Source: Stutzerimonas frequens
Lineage (GTDB): Bacteria; Pseudomonadota; Gammaproteobacteria; Pseudomonadales; Pseudomonadaceae
Direction: 5' to 3'
Assembly: GCF_024448335.1 (NCBI RefSeq)
Contig: NZ_JAMOHM010000013.1
Span: forward strand, 49,047 to 113,046
DNA: 64,000 nt
Program-made: the position numbers and the translations under genes
Notes under the pieces: model-generated
The model's input: the letters and a program-made list of their open reading frames with translations, nothing else
Told to the model about the DNA's origin: nothing
Databases searched by the model: none
Part shown: in pieces, positions 18,368-29,819 of the stretch
How positions within the stretch are numbered: position 1 is the first letter of the stretch
Layout of the letters: every line of letters begins with the position of its first letter

Positions 18368-19093
18368 CTATTCCCTAGGCGCTTCGGCTGGCGAAGTTGG
18401 CGTGAACACCATGACTTCGAGCACGTCGGAGTGGAATTCCCGGCGATAGAGAATGAGGACCACGCCGGCCGTGACGAGCATGAAGAACCAGGGATGAACG
18501 AACCAGGCGAGCGTCGCCATGCCGAAGTAGTAGGCACGCAAGCCGAAGTTGAACTGGTTGGCGGCCATGGAAATGACCTGTGCCGCCCGATCAGCGAAAG
18601 CTCTTCGCTCCTGATCACTGACGTTGCGCTCCCCCACCATCGGCGCGGAGGCAACCAGCACGGCGGCGAAGTTGTACTGGCGCATGCACCAGCTGAACGT
18701 GAAGAACGCGTAGACGAAGACCACTGCAAGACACAGCAGCTTGATCTCGGACAGCCCGCGGCTGACCGGTTGCGCAAACGGCAGATCGGCGAGCAGCGAG
18801 ACCGCGCGATCCGACGCACCCAATGCAGTCAGAATGCCAGCGAGAATGATCAGCGTACTGGACGCAAAGAAGGAGGCGTTGCGCTCGAGATTGCCGATGA
18901 CATTGGCATCGGCAATGCGGTTGTCACGCATCAGCAGCCGCTGCATCCAGTCCTCCCGGTACAGATGCAGCACGCTTGCCAGACAGGCTGTGTCCCGCGC
19001 CCGCCAGCTGGCATAACGGGTATAACCGACCCAGCACAGGATGAACCACAGCACAGCGATCAGATGAGGCAGGTTTGGATCGGACAAGCTCAT
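18368..19093 (-). CDS. DUF599 family membrane protein
   Basis: 241 residues with four probable membrane segments: about 8-25, 75-93, 110-130 and 195-220. The ARDTACLASVLHLYREDWMQRLLMRDNRIADANVIGNLERNA region between the first two is split by conserved-looking charged residues and matches the DUF599 family of inner-membrane proteins, whose role is unknown. The stop lies 56 bases upstream of the thioesterase pair and the gene may be co-transcribed with them. The start ATG at 19093 gives the first helix directly. Confidence 0.78.
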   Translation of the reverse strand: MSLSDPNLPHLIAVLWFILCWVGYTRYASWRARDTACLASVLHLYREDWMQRLLMRDNRIADANVIGNLERNASFFASSTLIILAGILTALGASDRAVSLLADLPFAQPVSRGLSEIKLLCLAVVFVYAFFTFSWCMRQYNFAAVLVASAPMVGERNVSDQERRAFADRAAQVISMAANQFNFGLRAYYFGMATLAWFVHPWFFMLVTAGVVLILYRREFHSDVLEVMVFTPTSPAEAPRE

Positions 19094-19191
19094 GGCACAC
19101 CCTCGGAAACGTTGCGTGATTATAGCCAGCAGCGCTCCCGACGATAGCGCTGCAGTGCCGCCTGATCGCCAGCGGCGTTGCAGCGCAACGC

Positions 19192-20514
19192 TTACTTCAT
19201 GCCCGACTGCACACGCTCGGCACGACCCAGCAGCCGGTCGGTAACAACTGCCAGCACCAGCATCAGCAAGACCGGAACCAACCAGCCCATGCTCTGATCG
19301 GCCAACGGCAACTGGCTGAACAGAGGCGGGACCCAGCCGCCCAGCCCGGCCGCGGCGAGGCCATCGACCACACCGAAGACCAGCGTTACTGCCATCACCG
19401 GCACGAAGACCCGCGGTGCCGACAGCCAGAAGCGATCAAGCAGACTCAACGCCACCAGCACGATGGCGAGCGGATAAAGTCCAACCAGCACCGGGACCGA
19501 CACACTAATCAACTGAGTCAGGCCTTGGTTGGCCACCAACAGGCTGAAGAGTGCGAAGACGATCACCACGGCGCGATAGGACACCGGCAGCAAGGCACTG
19601 AAGAACTCGCCACAGGCCGTGGTCAGGCCTACCGCAGTGGTCAGACAGGCCAATGTGATGACGACCGCAAGCAGCAGACTGCCCGGAGTGCCGAAGGTGT
19701 GTTGCACGTAGGTGGTGAGAATCTGTACGCCATTTTCGGCGCCGGCGGCGATCCCCTGGCTCGTCGCACCAAGGTAGAACAGCGCCAGATACACCAGCGA
19801 AAGGCCGATGGCTGCAATCACGCCGGCGATCATCGAATAACGGGTCACCAGGGCCGGCTCGGTCACGCCGCGGTCTCGGATGGCGGTGGCGATCACGATG
19901 CCGAACACCAGCGCACCGAGCGTATCCATGGTCAGATAGCCCTCGAGGAACCCTTTGATAAGCGGTGACGCCCGATACCCCTCGGTCGCGGCGCCCACCT
20001 CACCCGCTGGAGCGAAGATCGCAGCACCGCCCAGCACCAGCAATGCCGACAGCAATACGGGGGTGATGAATTTGCCGATGCGATTGACCAGCTGCCCCGG
20101 GTTCAGCACCAGGAACAGCATCGCCGCGAAGAAGACCAGCGTATAGAGAAACAGCGGCATGCCCGAGTTACCGCTGAACGGCGCGATACCCATCTCGAAC
20201 GAAACGACAGCCGTACGCGGTGTGGCGAACAGCGGTCCGATTGCCAAATAGACCGCCACTGCGAGAACGGTGCCTGCGACATTGCCGAGCGGAGCGGTCA
20301 GGCGGTCCATTCCACCGCCGACGCGGGCCAGCGCGACAACCGTCAATAGCGGCAGGCCGACCCCGGTCAGCAGGAAACCAAGCGCCGCCTGCCAGATGAA
20401 TGCACCTGCAGCCATGCCGGCGCTGGGGGGGAAGATGATATTGCCGGCGCCCAGGAACAGCGCAAACGTCATAAAGCCAAGTGCCAGCAGGTCAAAACCT
20501 TTCAAACGATTCAT
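19192..20514 (-). CDS. brnQ: branched-chain amino acid:cation symporter
   Basis: 440 residues starting MNRLKGFDLLALGFMTFALFLGAGNIIFPP, the hallmark N-terminus of the LIVCS family (BrnQ; BraB in P. aeruginosa). About twelve membrane segments follow. It imports leucine, isoleucine and valine with sodium or protons across the inner membrane. I use the ATG at 20514, since the alternative TTG at 20544 adds only a polar leader; neither has a strong ribosome-binding site. In P. aeruginosa braB is also next to sucD. Confidence 0.95.
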   Translation of the reverse strand: MNRLKGFDLLALGFMTFALFLGAGNIIFPPSAGMAAGAFIWQAALGFLLTGVGLPLLTVVALARVGGGMDRLTAPLGNVAGTVLAVAVYLAIGPLFATPRTAVVSFEMGIAPFSGNSGMPLFLYTLVFFAAMLFLVLNPGQLVNRIGKFITPVLLSALLVLGGAAIFAPAGEVGAATEGYRASPLIKGFLEGYLTMDTLGALVFGIVIATAIRDRGVTEPALVTRYSMIAGVIAAIGLSLVYLALFYLGATSQGIAAGAENGVQILTTYVQHTFGTPGSLLLAVVITLACLTTAVGLTTACGEFFSALLPVSYRAVVIVFALFSLLVANQGLTQLISVSVPVLVGLYPLAIVLVALSLLDRFWLSAPRVFVPVMAVTLVFGVVDGLAAAGLGGWVPPLFSQLPLADQSMGWLVPVLLMLVLAVVTDRLLGRAERVQSGMK

Positions 20515-20901
20515 GCGGGAAAAACTACCAGAAGATGACGGCAACCAATGAACGCGGCGCAGCTCACGAGCGCGACGGAACGACGATTCATATCGGCCTG
20601 AATGATGGAGTGCGGGTTTCCTTCAGGGATAAGGAAACATCATCCAGCCGTTTGGGCCGGATTCTTCTTGCACGCTGTCGCTCTTGTGAAGCGAACAAAC
20701 GTATGAATGAGTGGCAATGATGCCACGATGCGCCGATGAATGCTGACCGGAACGTCAGCATCGGCCGCGAAACATTGTCGCTCGGCCTGCGCGAAGGAAA
20801 GCCAATCGCGCGAACAGATGGAACTCGTTGCGCCGCGGCGGCGCAACGAGGTACGTCTCGAATCCAAGCGCCCGGCGATTGCCCGGGCGCTTGGAGTCCG
20901 G
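20515..20901. other. brnQ-sucD intergenic region with stacked inverted repeats
   Basis: 387 bases without a convincing gene. It contains GTGGCA/TGCCAC at 20711-20726, TGCTGAC/GTCAGCA at 20741-20760, and two long hairpins nearest sucD. The brnQ promoter should lie here, but I could not place it. Short open frames here have no family likeness. Confidence 0.6.
20824..20895 (-). terminator. tandem hairpins after sucD
   Basis: Two perfect stems follow the sucD stop on the minus strand: 13 bp (CCGGGCGCTTGGA and complement) at 20863-20895, then 12 bp (left arm CTCGTTGCGCCG) at 20824-20850. Neither has a long T-run, so they may be a weak or Rho-assisted terminator, or an mRNA stabiliser. Confidence 0.65.
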
Positions 20902-21786
20902 TCAGGCTTTCATCGCCCAACCGGTCACATCTGCCAGTGCTTTGCCAATGTCGGCCAGAGAGCGTACGGTCTTCACGCCAGCGTCCTGGAGGGCAGCGAA
21001 CTTCTCTTCCGCAGTACCCTTACCGCCAGAGATGATCGCCCCCGCATGCCCCATGCGCTTGCCAGCCGGAGCGGTGACACCGGCGATGTAGGACACTACC
21101 GGCTTGGTCACGTTGGCCTTGATGAAGGCGGCAGCCTCCTCTTCGGCCGAACCGCCGATCTCGCCGATCATGACGATGGCTTCGGTCTGCGGATCATCCT
21201 GGAACAGCTTGAGGATATCGATGAAGGTCGACCCTGGGATCGGGTCGCCGCCGATGCCGACGCAGGTCGACTGGCCGAAACCGGCATCGGTGGTCTGCTT
21301 CACGGCTTCGTAGGTCAGCGTGCCGGAGCGCGAGACGATGCCCACCTTGCCTGGCTGATGGATGTGCCCCGGCTGAATGCCGATCTTGCACTCACCCGGA
21401 GTGATCACGCCGGGGCAGTTCGGCCCGATCAGTCGCACGCCAAGCTCGTCGCACTTGATCTTCACTTCGAGCATGTCCAGCGTCGGGATGCCTTCGGTGA
21501 TGCAGACGATCAGCTTGATGCCACCGAATGCCGCTTCGAGGATGGAGTCCTTGCAGAACGGGGCCGGTACGTAAATCACAGATGCATCGGCGCCGGTGGC
21601 CTCCACGGCCTCCTTGACGGTGTTGAACACCGGCAGCCCCAAGTGCATCGTGCCACCCTTGCCGGGCGTGACGCCACCGACCATCTTGGTGCCGTAAGCA
21701 ATCGCCTGCTCGGAGTGGAATGTGCCCTGCGATCCGGTGAAGCCCTGGCAGATGACCTTGGTGTCCTTGTTGATCAATACGCTCAT
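20902..21786 (-). CDS. sucD: succinyl-CoA synthetase alpha subunit
   Basis: 294 residues. The CoA-binding Rossmann start is followed by [11 protein letters not shown], and the phospho-accepting His247 lies in [18 protein letters not shown]. With SucC it converts succinyl-CoA, ADP (or GDP) and phosphate to succinate, CoA and NTP in the TCA cycle. Its ATG shares one base with the stop of sucC, so translation is coupled. Followed by tandem hairpins. Confidence 0.98.
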   Translation of the reverse strand: MSVLINKDTKVICQGFTGSQGTFHSEQAIAYGTKMVGGVTPGKGGTMHLGLPVFNTVKEAVEATGADASVIYVPAPFCKDSILEAAFGGIKLIVCITEGIPTLDMLEVKIKCDELGVRLIGPNCPGVITPGECKIGIQPGHIHQPGKVGIVSRSGTLTYEAVKQTTDAGFGQSTCVGIGGDPIPGSTFIDILKLFQDDPQTEAIVMIGEIGGSAEEEAAAFIKANVTKPVVSYIAGVTAPAGKRMGHAGAIISGGKGTAEEKFAALQDAGVKTVRSLADIGKALADVTGWAMKA

Positions 21787-22952
21787 TACTTGCCCTCCGC
21801 GGCTTTGACAACCTGAATGGCCGCATCGGTCAGGCTGCTCGCGCCGATGATGTTCAGACCGCTCTCGCTTAGCATCTTGGCGCCCAAGTCGGCGTTGTTG
21901 CCTTCCAGACGAACCACAACAGGCACCTTGACGCCCACCTCACGCACGGCACCGATGATGCCCTCGGCGATCATGTCGCAACGTACGATGCCGCCGAAGA
22001 TGTTCACCAGAACGGCAGCGACATTGCTGTCGGAGAGAATGATCTTGAACGCTTCGGTCACCCGCTCCTCGGTGGCGCCACCGCCCACGTCGAGGAAGTT
22101 CGCCGGTGCACCGCCATGCAGGTTGACGATGTCCATGGTGCCCATCGCCAGGCCGGCACCGTTGACCATGCAACCGATGTTGCCGTCGAGCGCCACGTAG
22201 TTCAGTTCCCACTTGGCGGCATGCGCCTCGCGCGGATCGTCCTGCGATGGATCGGCCATGTCGCGCAGCTTCGGCTGGCGATAGATGGCGTTGCTGTCGA
22301 TGTTGATCTTGGCGTCCAGGCAGTGCAGGTTGCCGTCCTTCTTGATCACCAGCGGATTCACTTCGAGCAGTGCCAGGTCGTAGTCCTGGAACAACTGGGC
22401 AAGACCGACGAAGATGTGCACGAACTGCTTGACCTGGTCACCCTTGAGGCCCAACTGGAACGCCAGTTCGCGCGCCTGGAAGGGCTGCGCGCCTACCAGC
22501 GGATCGATGGTGGCCTTGAGGATTTTCTCGGGCGTGTCGTGAGCGACTTTTTCGATGTCCACGCCACCTTCGGTCGACGCCATGAAGACGATCCGGCGAC
22601 TGGCGCGATCGACCACGGCGCCCAGGTAGAGCTCCTTGTCGATATCGGTGCACGCCTCGACCAGAATCTTGCTGACCGGCTGACCATTGGCATCGGTCTG
22701 GTAGGTCACCAGACGCTTGTCGAGCCACTGCTGGGCGAACGCCCGGGCCTCATCCTTGCTGCGAACCAGCTTTACGCCACCCGCCTTGCCACGTCCACCG
22801 GCATGCACTTGGGCCTTGACCACCCATTGTGTGCCGCCGATCTTGTCGCAGGCTTCCGCTGCTTCCTTCGGGCTATCGACTGCGTAGCCTTTGGACACGG
22901 GCAGACCGTATTCAGCGAACAGTTGTTTACCTTGGTACTCGTGAAGATTCAT
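21786..22952 (-). CDS. sucC: succinyl-CoA synthetase beta subunit
   Basis: 388 residues, the standard length. An ATP-grasp N-terminal domain ([18 protein letters not shown], then [15 protein letters not shown]) and a C-terminal CoA-ligase domain with [14 protein letters not shown] are visible. It binds nucleotide and succinate and pairs with SucD. It is separated from lpdA by a terminator, so sucCD probably has its own promoter within 22953-23095. That gap also holds a leader hairpin (GGCACG/CGTGCC, 22989-23009) on the minus strand. Confidence 0.98.
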   Translation of the reverse strand: MNLHEYQGKQLFAEYGLPVSKGYAVDSPKEAAEACDKIGGTQWVVKAQVHAGGRGKAGGVKLVRSKDEARAFAQQWLDKRLVTYQTDANGQPVSKILVEACTDIDKELYLGAVVDRASRRIVFMASTEGGVDIEKVAHDTPEKILKATIDPLVGAQPFQARELAFQLGLKGDQVKQFVHIFVGLAQLFQDYDLALLEVNPLVIKKDGNLHCLDAKINIDSNAIYRQPKLRDMADPSQDDPREAHAAKWELNYVALDGNIGCMVNGAGLAMGTMDIVNLHGGAPANFLDVGGGATEERVTEAFKIILSDSNVAAVLVNIFGGIVRCDMIAEGIIGAVREVGVKVPVVVRLEGNNADLGAKMLSESGLNIIGASSLTDAAIQVVKAAEGK

Positions 22953-23095
22953 GCTTTCTACCGTCTGTTTTGGTATTGGCGCATTTACGGCACGACGAAC
23001 CGCCGTGCCTCCCTCACAAGTCGCTGAAAACTATCTGCGAATTCACGATACCTCTCAGCGACCTGCAATCCTTTTCGAATCTGCAGTTTGCAAAA

Positions 23096-23125
23096 GGCCC
23101 GGCGTATCTGCAGATACGTCGGGCC
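23096..23125 (-). terminator. lpdA terminator
   Basis: Arms GGCCCGGCGTATCTG and CAGATACGTCGGGCC pair with a single mismatch and are followed on the minus strand by TTTTGC. It lies 20 bases after the lpdA stop and separates the sucAB-lpdA transcript from sucCD. Confidence 0.8.
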
Positions 23126-23145
23126 CGGGTACAGCACGAAACCGA

Positions 23146-24603
<1,458 letters not shown>

Positions 24604-24676
24604 CTAAAAGCCAAAGGCTGCAGGCAGCAGGGACGGCTTTCGCCAGACCCGCCAACTGCAGCCTGGGGCGTTTCTA

Positions 24677-25909
24677 TCAGATATCCAGCAGCAGACGGGC
24701 CGGGTCTTCCAGCAGGTCCTTCATGGTAACCAGGAAGGTCACTGCTTCCTTGCCGTCGATCAAGCGGTGGTCATAGGACAGCGCCAGGTACATCATCGGC
24801 AGGATGACCACTTGACCATTAACGGCCATCGGACGTTCCTGGATCTTGTGCATGCCAAGAATAGCGGTCTGCGGCGGGTTGACGATCGGCGTCGACAGCA
24901 GCGAACCGAACACACCACCGTTGGAGATGGTGAAGGTGCCGCCGGTCATCTCTTCGATGGTCAGTTTGCCGGCCTTGGCCTTCTTGCCGAAGTTGTTGAT
25001 GCCGCCCTCGATCTCGGCCAGGCTCATGTGCTCGGCGTTGCGCAGCACCGGAACCACCAGACCGCGGTCGCTGGAGACGGCGACGCCGATGTCCTGATAA
25101 CCGTGGTAGACAATGTCGTTACCGTCGATGGAGGCATTGACGCCGGGCTGGCGCTTGAGTGCTTCGACTGCGGCCTTGACGAAGAAGGACATGAAGCCCA
25201 GACGCACGCCGTTGTGGGTCTTCTCGAAGAGGTCCTTGTACTTGGCGCGCAGCTCCATGATCGGCTTCATGTTGACTTCGTTGAACGTCGTCAGCATGGC
25301 CATGGAGGACTGGGCTTCGACCAGGCGCTCGGCGACCTTGGCCCGCAGGCGGGTCATCGGCACGCGCTTCTCGACACGATCACCCTCGGCGAAGATCGGC
25401 GCGGCAGCAGCCGGAGCAGCAGGCTTGGCAGCAGCAGCCGGAGCGGACTTCTTGGCCTCGACGGCAGCGACGACGTCTTCCTTGGTCACGCGACCGTCCT
25501 TGCCGGTACCGCGGATGCTGTTCGGGTCAATACCGTTCTCTTCCGCCAGCTTGCGGGCCGCCGGGGCCAGGATCGGCTCTTCGCCACCCGCGCTGGCAGC
25601 GGCTGCCGGAGCAGCAGCGGCCGGGGCCGGGGCCGGGGCGGCAGCTTGAGCGGGTGCAGCGGCGGCAGCAGCGCCTGCTTCCAGCTTGCCGAGCAGCTCG
25701 CCGCTCAGCACGGTGTCGCCTTCGTTCTTGACGATCTCGGTCAGCACGCCGTCAGCTTCGGCCAGTACTTCCATGACCACCTTGTCGGTTTCGATGTCAA
25801 CGATCAGTTCATCACGCTTAACCGCGTCGCCCGGCTGCTTGTGCCAGGTGGCAACGGTGCCGTCGGCGACCGATTCCGGGAATGTAGGGGCTTTGATCTC
25901 GATAGCCAT
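24677..25909 (-). CDS. sucB: 2-oxoglutarate dehydrogenase E2, dihydrolipoyl succinyltransferase
   Basis: 410 residues. The lipoyl domain carries Lys43 in [11 protein letters not shown]; then comes an Ala/Pro-rich hinge (about 85-110), the E1/E3-binding domain ([15 protein letters not shown]), a second hinge, and the catalytic domain ending with SYDHRLIDG (His381, Asp385). It transfers the succinyl group from E1 to CoA and forms the core of the complex. A perfect 24-bp palindrome lies between sucA and this gene. Confidence 0.98.
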   Translation of the reverse strand: MAIEIKAPTFPESVADGTVATWHKQPGDAVKRDELIVDIETDKVVMEVLAEADGVLTEIVKNEGDTVLSGELLGKLEAGAAAAAAPAQAAAPAPAPAAAAPAAAASAGGEEPILAPAARKLAEENGIDPNSIRGTGKDGRVTKEDVVAAVEAKKSAPAAAAKPAAPAAAAPIFAEGDRVEKRVPMTRLRAKVAERLVEAQSSMAMLTTFNEVNMKPIMELRAKYKDLFEKTHNGVRLGFMSFFVKAAVEALKRQPGVNASIDGNDIVYHGYQDIGVAVSSDRGLVVPVLRNAEHMSLAEIEGGINNFGKKAKAGKLTIEEMTGGTFTISNGGVFGSLLSTPIVNPPQTAILGMHKIQERPMAVNGQVVILPMMYLALSYDHRLIDGKEAVTFLVTMKDLLEDPARLLLDI

Positions 25910-25943
25910 TATTCAGGGGTCCTATTGATTCGGTTTCTACATC

Positions 25944-25967
25944 GAGGCCGCGAACGTTCGCGGCCTC
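25944..25967. repeat. 24-bp perfect palindrome between sucA and sucB
   Basis: The left arm GAGGCCGCGAAC and its exact complement abut with no spacer, in the 71-base gap between sucA and sucB. There is no T-run, so partial termination, RNase protection or processing is more likely than full termination. Confidence 0.7.
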
Positions 25968-25980
25968 TCGCACGAATGGG

Positions 25981-28812
25981 TTAAACGGTGAAGGCGTCCT
26001 GCAGCAGTTTTTCCTGCTGCTCGGCATGCATCGAGGCGTACCCGACCGCAGGCGCCGCAGAAGCATCACGACCCGCGTACTGAAGGAACAGTTCCTTCTT
26101 GTGTGCGGTCGCAACACGGCGCATGTGGTGCTGGCTGCAGTACCAGGCGCCCTGGTTCATCGGCTCTTCCTGACACCAGATGATGTGCTTGACGTTCTGA
26201 TACGGCGCGAGCGCCTCGGCGAGGTCTTCCTCTGGGAACGGATAAAGCTGCTCGATACGGACGATGGCGATATCGTCACGACCTTCGGCACGACGCTTGT
26301 CCAGCAGGTCATAGTAGACCTTGCCGCTACACATGATGACGCGCTCGACCTTGGCCGGATCGACCGGATCGATCTCCGGAATCACGGTCTGGAACGAGCC
26401 CTGAGTCAGCTCCTCCAGAGTCGATATGGCCTGCTTGTGGCGCAGCAGCGACTTGGGCGTCAGTGCTACCAGCGGCTTGCGCAGCGGACGAATCGCCTGG
26501 CGACGCAGCATGTGGTAGACCTGCGCCGGAGTCGTCGGTACGCAGACCTGGATGTTGTGCTCGGCGCACAGCTGTAGGTAGCGCTCCAGACGCGCGGAGG
26601 AGTGTTCAGGCCCCTGCCCTTCATAGCCGTGCGGCAGCAACATGGTCAGACCGCACAGACGGCCCCACTTGTGCTCCCCGCTGGTGATGAACTGGTCGAT
26701 CACGACCTGGGCGCCGTTGGCGAAATCACCGAACTGCGCTTCCCAGACCACCAGCGCATTCGGCGTAGTGGTGGCATAGCCGTATTCGAACGCGAGAACC
26801 GCTTCCTCGGAAAGGAAGGAGTCGTACAGATCGAAACGTGGCTGACCTTCGTACAGGTGCTGCAGCGGGATATAGGTGCTGCCATCCTTCTGGTTGTGCA
26901 GCGCAGCATGACGATGCGAGAAGGTACCGCGACCGACGTCCTGACCGGAGATACGCACCGGATGGCCTTCGAACAGCAGCGTCGCGTAAGCCATGGTCTC
27001 GGCATAGCCCCAGTTAATGGCCAGCGCGCCGGCGCCCATCTTCTGGCGATCTTCGAGGATCTTCGAAACCTGGCGCTGCACCACGAAGCCTTCCGGCGTC
27101 TGCAGCAGCTTGTTGGACAGATCCTGCAGGGTCTTCAGGTCGAAGCTGGTGTCGTGACGCGCAGTCCAGGCATGCCCCAGATACGGGCGCCAGTCGACGA
27201 ACAGCTCCTTGTTCGGCTCCTTGACCAGGCTCTTGACCACATGCAGACCGTTGTCCAGCGCAGTCCGATACTCGTCGACTTTTGCCTGGACGCGCTCATC
27301 GTCGAGCACCTTGGTCTGAATCAGCGAGTCGGCGTACAGCTCACGGGTGGTGCGCTGCTTGGCGATCTTCTGGTACATCAGCGGCTGGGTACCGCTTGGT
27401 TCGTCCGCTTCGTTGTGACCACGACGACGGTAGCAGATCAGGTCGATGACGATGTCACGCTTGAACTGCATGCGATAGTCGACGGCAAGCTGGGTGACGA
27501 ACAGCACTGCCTCGGGATCGTCTGCGTTCACGTGGAAGATCGGCGCCTGGATCATCTTCGCCACGTCAGTCGCATACTCGGTGGAACGAGCATCTTCCTG
27601 CTTGTTGGTGGTGAAGCCGACCTGGTTGTTGACCACGATGCGGATGGTGCCACCGGTGCGGTAGGCACGGGTCTGCGACATCTGGAAGGTTTCCATCACC
27701 ACACCCTGGCCGGCGACGGCGGCGTCACCGTGGATGGTGACCGGCAGAACCTTGTCGCCAACCGGGTCGTTGCGGCGGTCCTGGCGAGCGCGTACCGAAC
27801 CCTCGACCACCGGAGAGACGATCTCCAGGTGCGACGGGTTGAACGCCATGGCGAGGTGGATCTCACCGCCCGGGGTCATCACGTTGGACGAGAAGCCCTG
27901 GTGATACTTGACGTCACCGGAGCTCAGGCCTTCGACCTTCTTGCCTTCGAACTCGTCGAACAGGTCGCGCGGATTCTTGCCGAAGGTGTTGACCAGTACG
28001 TTCAGACGACCACGGTGGGCCATGCCGATGACGATTTCCTTGGTGCCGTAGGAGCCGGAGCGCTGAATGATCTCGTCGAGCAGCGGGATCAGGCTCTCGC
28101 CACCTTCCAGACCGAAGCGCTTGGTGCCCGGATATTTGGTACCCAGATACTTTTCCAGACCTTCGGCAGCGGTGAGGCGCTCGAGCAGGTGGCTCTTGAT
28201 CTCCGGCGAAAACTCCGGACGGCCACGCACGCTTTCCAAGCGCTGGACGAACCAGCTGCGCTGCTCGGAATCGACGATGTGCATGTATTCCGCGCCAATG
28301 GTGCGGCAATAGGTTTCTTGCAGAGCCTTGACGATTTCGCGCAGAGTGGCCTGGCCGTTGACCATGGCCAGGTCGCCGGTGCGGAATACGGTATCAAGAT
28401 CGGCGTCGGTCAGACCGTAGTTGTTGATCGCCAGGTCAGCGGGGGCGGTGCGCTGCTGCAGGCCAAGCGGATCGAGCTGTGCTGCCTGATGGCCGCGCAC
28501 TCGGTAGGCCTGGATCAGGCGCAGGACTTCGATCTGCTTCTTCTCATGCTCGCTGCTGACAGCACCTGCGGAGACAGGCTGAGCACGGCGCTGGTTCTTG
28601 GCCAGCAGAACGAAGTGGTCGCGGATCGTCGAATGCGATACATCGGCTGAAGCGCTGCCACCGGAGGGCAACTTCTGGAAGTAAGTGCGCCACTCTTCGG
28701 GCACAGCGTTGGGATCGTGCAGGTAGAGCTCATAAAGCTCTTCCACATAGGCAGCGTTACCACCGGATAGGTGGGCACTGTCCCACATGCGCTGCATTAC
28801 GCTTTCTTGCAT
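25981..28812 (-). CDS. sucA: 2-oxoglutarate dehydrogenase E1
   Basis: 943 residues, the usual length. It begins MQESVMQRMWDSAHLSG and has the N-terminal helix that binds E2, followed by VIGMAHRGRLNVLVN, the thiamine-diphosphate region (GDAAVAGQGVVMET), and the transketolase-like AINWGYAETMAYATLL and LPHGYEGQGPEHSSAR. It decarboxylates 2-oxoglutarate and succinylates the lipoyl arm of SucB. It begins 292 bases after sdhB, with two hairpins between, so it may have its own promoter as well as read-through from sdh. Confidence 0.98.
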   Translation of the reverse strand: MQESVMQRMWDSAHLSGGNAAYVEELYELYLHDPNAVPEEWRTYFQKLPSGGSASADVSHSTIRDHFVLLAKNQRRAQPVSAGAVSSEHEKKQIEVLRLIQAYRVRGHQAAQLDPLGLQQRTAPADLAINNYGLTDADLDTVFRTGDLAMVNGQATLREIVKALQETYCRTIGAEYMHIVDSEQRSWFVQRLESVRGRPEFSPEIKSHLLERLTAAEGLEKYLGTKYPGTKRFGLEGGESLIPLLDEIIQRSGSYGTKEIVIGMAHRGRLNVLVNTFGKNPRDLFDEFEGKKVEGLSSGDVKYHQGFSSNVMTPGGEIHLAMAFNPSHLEIVSPVVEGSVRARQDRRNDPVGDKVLPVTIHGDAAVAGQGVVMETFQMSQTRAYRTGGTIRIVVNNQVGFTTNKQEDARSTEYATDVAKMIQAPIFHVNADDPEAVLFVTQLAVDYRMQFKRDIVIDLICYRRRGHNEADEPSGTQPLMYQKIAKQRTTRELYADSLIQTKVLDDERVQAKVDEYRTALDNGLHVVKSLVKEPNKELFVDWRPYLGHAWTARHDTSFDLKTLQDLSNKLLQTPEGFVVQRQVSKILEDRQKMGAGALAINWGYAETMAYATLLFEGHPVRISGQDVGRGTFSHRHAALHNQKDGSTYIPLQHLYEGQPRFDLYDSFLSEEAVLAFEYGYATTTPNALVVWEAQFGDFANGAQVVIDQFITSGEHKWGRLCGLTMLLPHGYEGQGPEHSSARLERYLQLCAEHNIQVCVPTTPAQVYHMLRRQAIRPLRKPLVALTPKSLLRHKQAISTLEELTQGSFQTVIPEIDPVDPAKVERVIMCSGKVYYDLLDKRRAEGRDDIAIVRIEQLYPFPEEDLAEALAPYQNVKHIIWCQEEPMNQGAWYCSQHHMRRVATAHKKELFLQYAGRDASAAPAVGYASMHAEQQEKLLQDAFTV

Positions 28813-28971
28813 GTCTGGTCACCTTCGATAAGGAGACACCACCAGCGTGGAAACCGCAGCATGACTTCCCAAGTTCTGAAGCAGCGACTCAGGTAAAGCC
28901 ACTACGGACCGCGCAGATAGTTCCCGGGCACAACCCGGATGCTCCTGCTGGTCATCAAATTTTCAGAGTGA

Positions 28972-28996
28972 AATCCCGGCTTTGTGAGCTGGGATT
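28972..28996 (-). terminator. second hairpin in the sdhB-sucA gap
   Basis: AATCCCGGCT (28972-28981) and AGCTGGGATT (28987-28996) form a 10-bp arm pair with one imperfect position and a five-base loop, just downstream of the first sdhB hairpin. On the minus strand it is followed by a TC-rich stretch. Probably a weak terminator or stabiliser. Confidence 0.45.
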
Positions 28997-29009
28997 CCTA
29001 CTAAAACTA

Positions 29010-29036
29010 CGGCGCCGAGCTTCGACTTCGGCGCCG
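29010..29036 (-). terminator. sdhB-proximal terminator or attenuator
   Basis: A 9-bp GC stem (CGGCGCCGA/TCGGCGCCG) with a 9-base loop, followed on the minus strand by TAGTTTTAG. It lies 69 bases after the sdhB stop and before sucA, so it could lower suc expression relative to sdh. Confidence 0.6.
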
Positions 29037-29104
29037 CAGGTGTCACGGGTAAAGCAATCCGGCCGTTCCAGGCTAGCGCATAACCTTTCCCGACCGGGGT
29101 GTCA

Positions 29105-29809
29105 TCAAGTACCGCTCTGCAGCAGCATGTTGCGTATGTGACCGATTGCCTTGGTAGGGTTCAATCCCTTCGGACAAACGTCAACGCAGTTCATGATACC
29201 GCGGCAGCGGAACACGCTGAACGGATCGTCCAGACCGGCCAGACGGTTCTCGGTTTCGGTGTCGCGACTGTCGGCCAGAAAACGGTAGGCCTGCAGCGAC
29301 GCAGCGGGACCGAGGAACTTGTCAGGGTTCCACCAGAACGACGGGCAGCTGGTCGAGCAGCAAGCGCACAGAATGCACTCGTACAGACCGTCCAGCTTCT
29401 CGCGATCTTCCGGACTTTGCAGTCGTTCGATAGCCGGCGGCGGCGTATCGTTCATCAGATACGGACGCACTTTCTCGTACTGCTTGTAGAAGATGCTCAT
29501 ATCGACGACCAAGTCACGAATGACCGGCAGACCTGGCAGCGGACGGATGACCAGCTTGTTGCCCTTGACCACGGAGGACAGCGGGGTGATGCAAGCCAGA
29601 CCGTTCTTGCCATTGATATTCATCCCGTCGGAACCGCACACGCCTTCGCGGCAGGAGCGACGATAGGAGAAACCCTGGTCCTGTTCCTTGATCAGAGCCA
29701 AGACGTCCAGAACCATCAGGTCTTTACCTTCGGTATTGACCTGGAAGTCCTGCATGAACGGCTTTTCGTCCTGATCGGGGTTGTAGCGATAAACACTCAC
29801 TTGCAACAT
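29105..29809 (-). CDS. sdhB: succinate dehydrogenase iron-sulfur subunit
   Basis: 234 residues. Three clusters are clear: [2Fe-2S] in CREGVCGSDGMNINGKNGLAC, [4Fe-4S] in CILCACCSTSC, and [3Fe-4S] in CRGIMNCVDVCPKGLNP. It passes electrons from SdhA flavin to ubiquinone in the membrane part. It starts ten bases after sdhA and ends the sdhCDAB unit. Confidence 0.98.
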   Translation of the reverse strand: MLQVSVYRYNPDQDEKPFMQDFQVNTEGKDLMVLDVLALIKEQDQGFSYRRSCREGVCGSDGMNINGKNGLACITPLSSVVKGNKLVIRPLPGLPVIRDLVVDMSIFYKQYEKVRPYLMNDTPPPAIERLQSPEDREKLDGLYECILCACCSTSCPSFWWNPDKFLGPAASLQAYRFLADSRDTETENRLAGLDDPFSVFRCRGIMNCVDVCPKGLNPTKAIGHIRNMLLQSGT

Positions 29810-29819
29810 ATCGGCGACC

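Noticed and set aside
20588..20920. Minus-strand open frame of 110 codons between sucD and brnQ
   Set aside because: It overlaps the tandem hairpins and sucD end, has no ribosome-binding site and no family likeness.
25600..25690. Repeated GGGGCC-like units in the sucB gene, a possible tandem repeat
   Set aside because: They encode the Ala/Pro-rich hinge between the lipoyl and binding domains, which is normal for E2 proteins.
26602..28650. Long plus-strand open frame of 682 codons opposite sucA
   Set aside because: Shadow of sucA; composition is mirror-like and no domain is recognisable.
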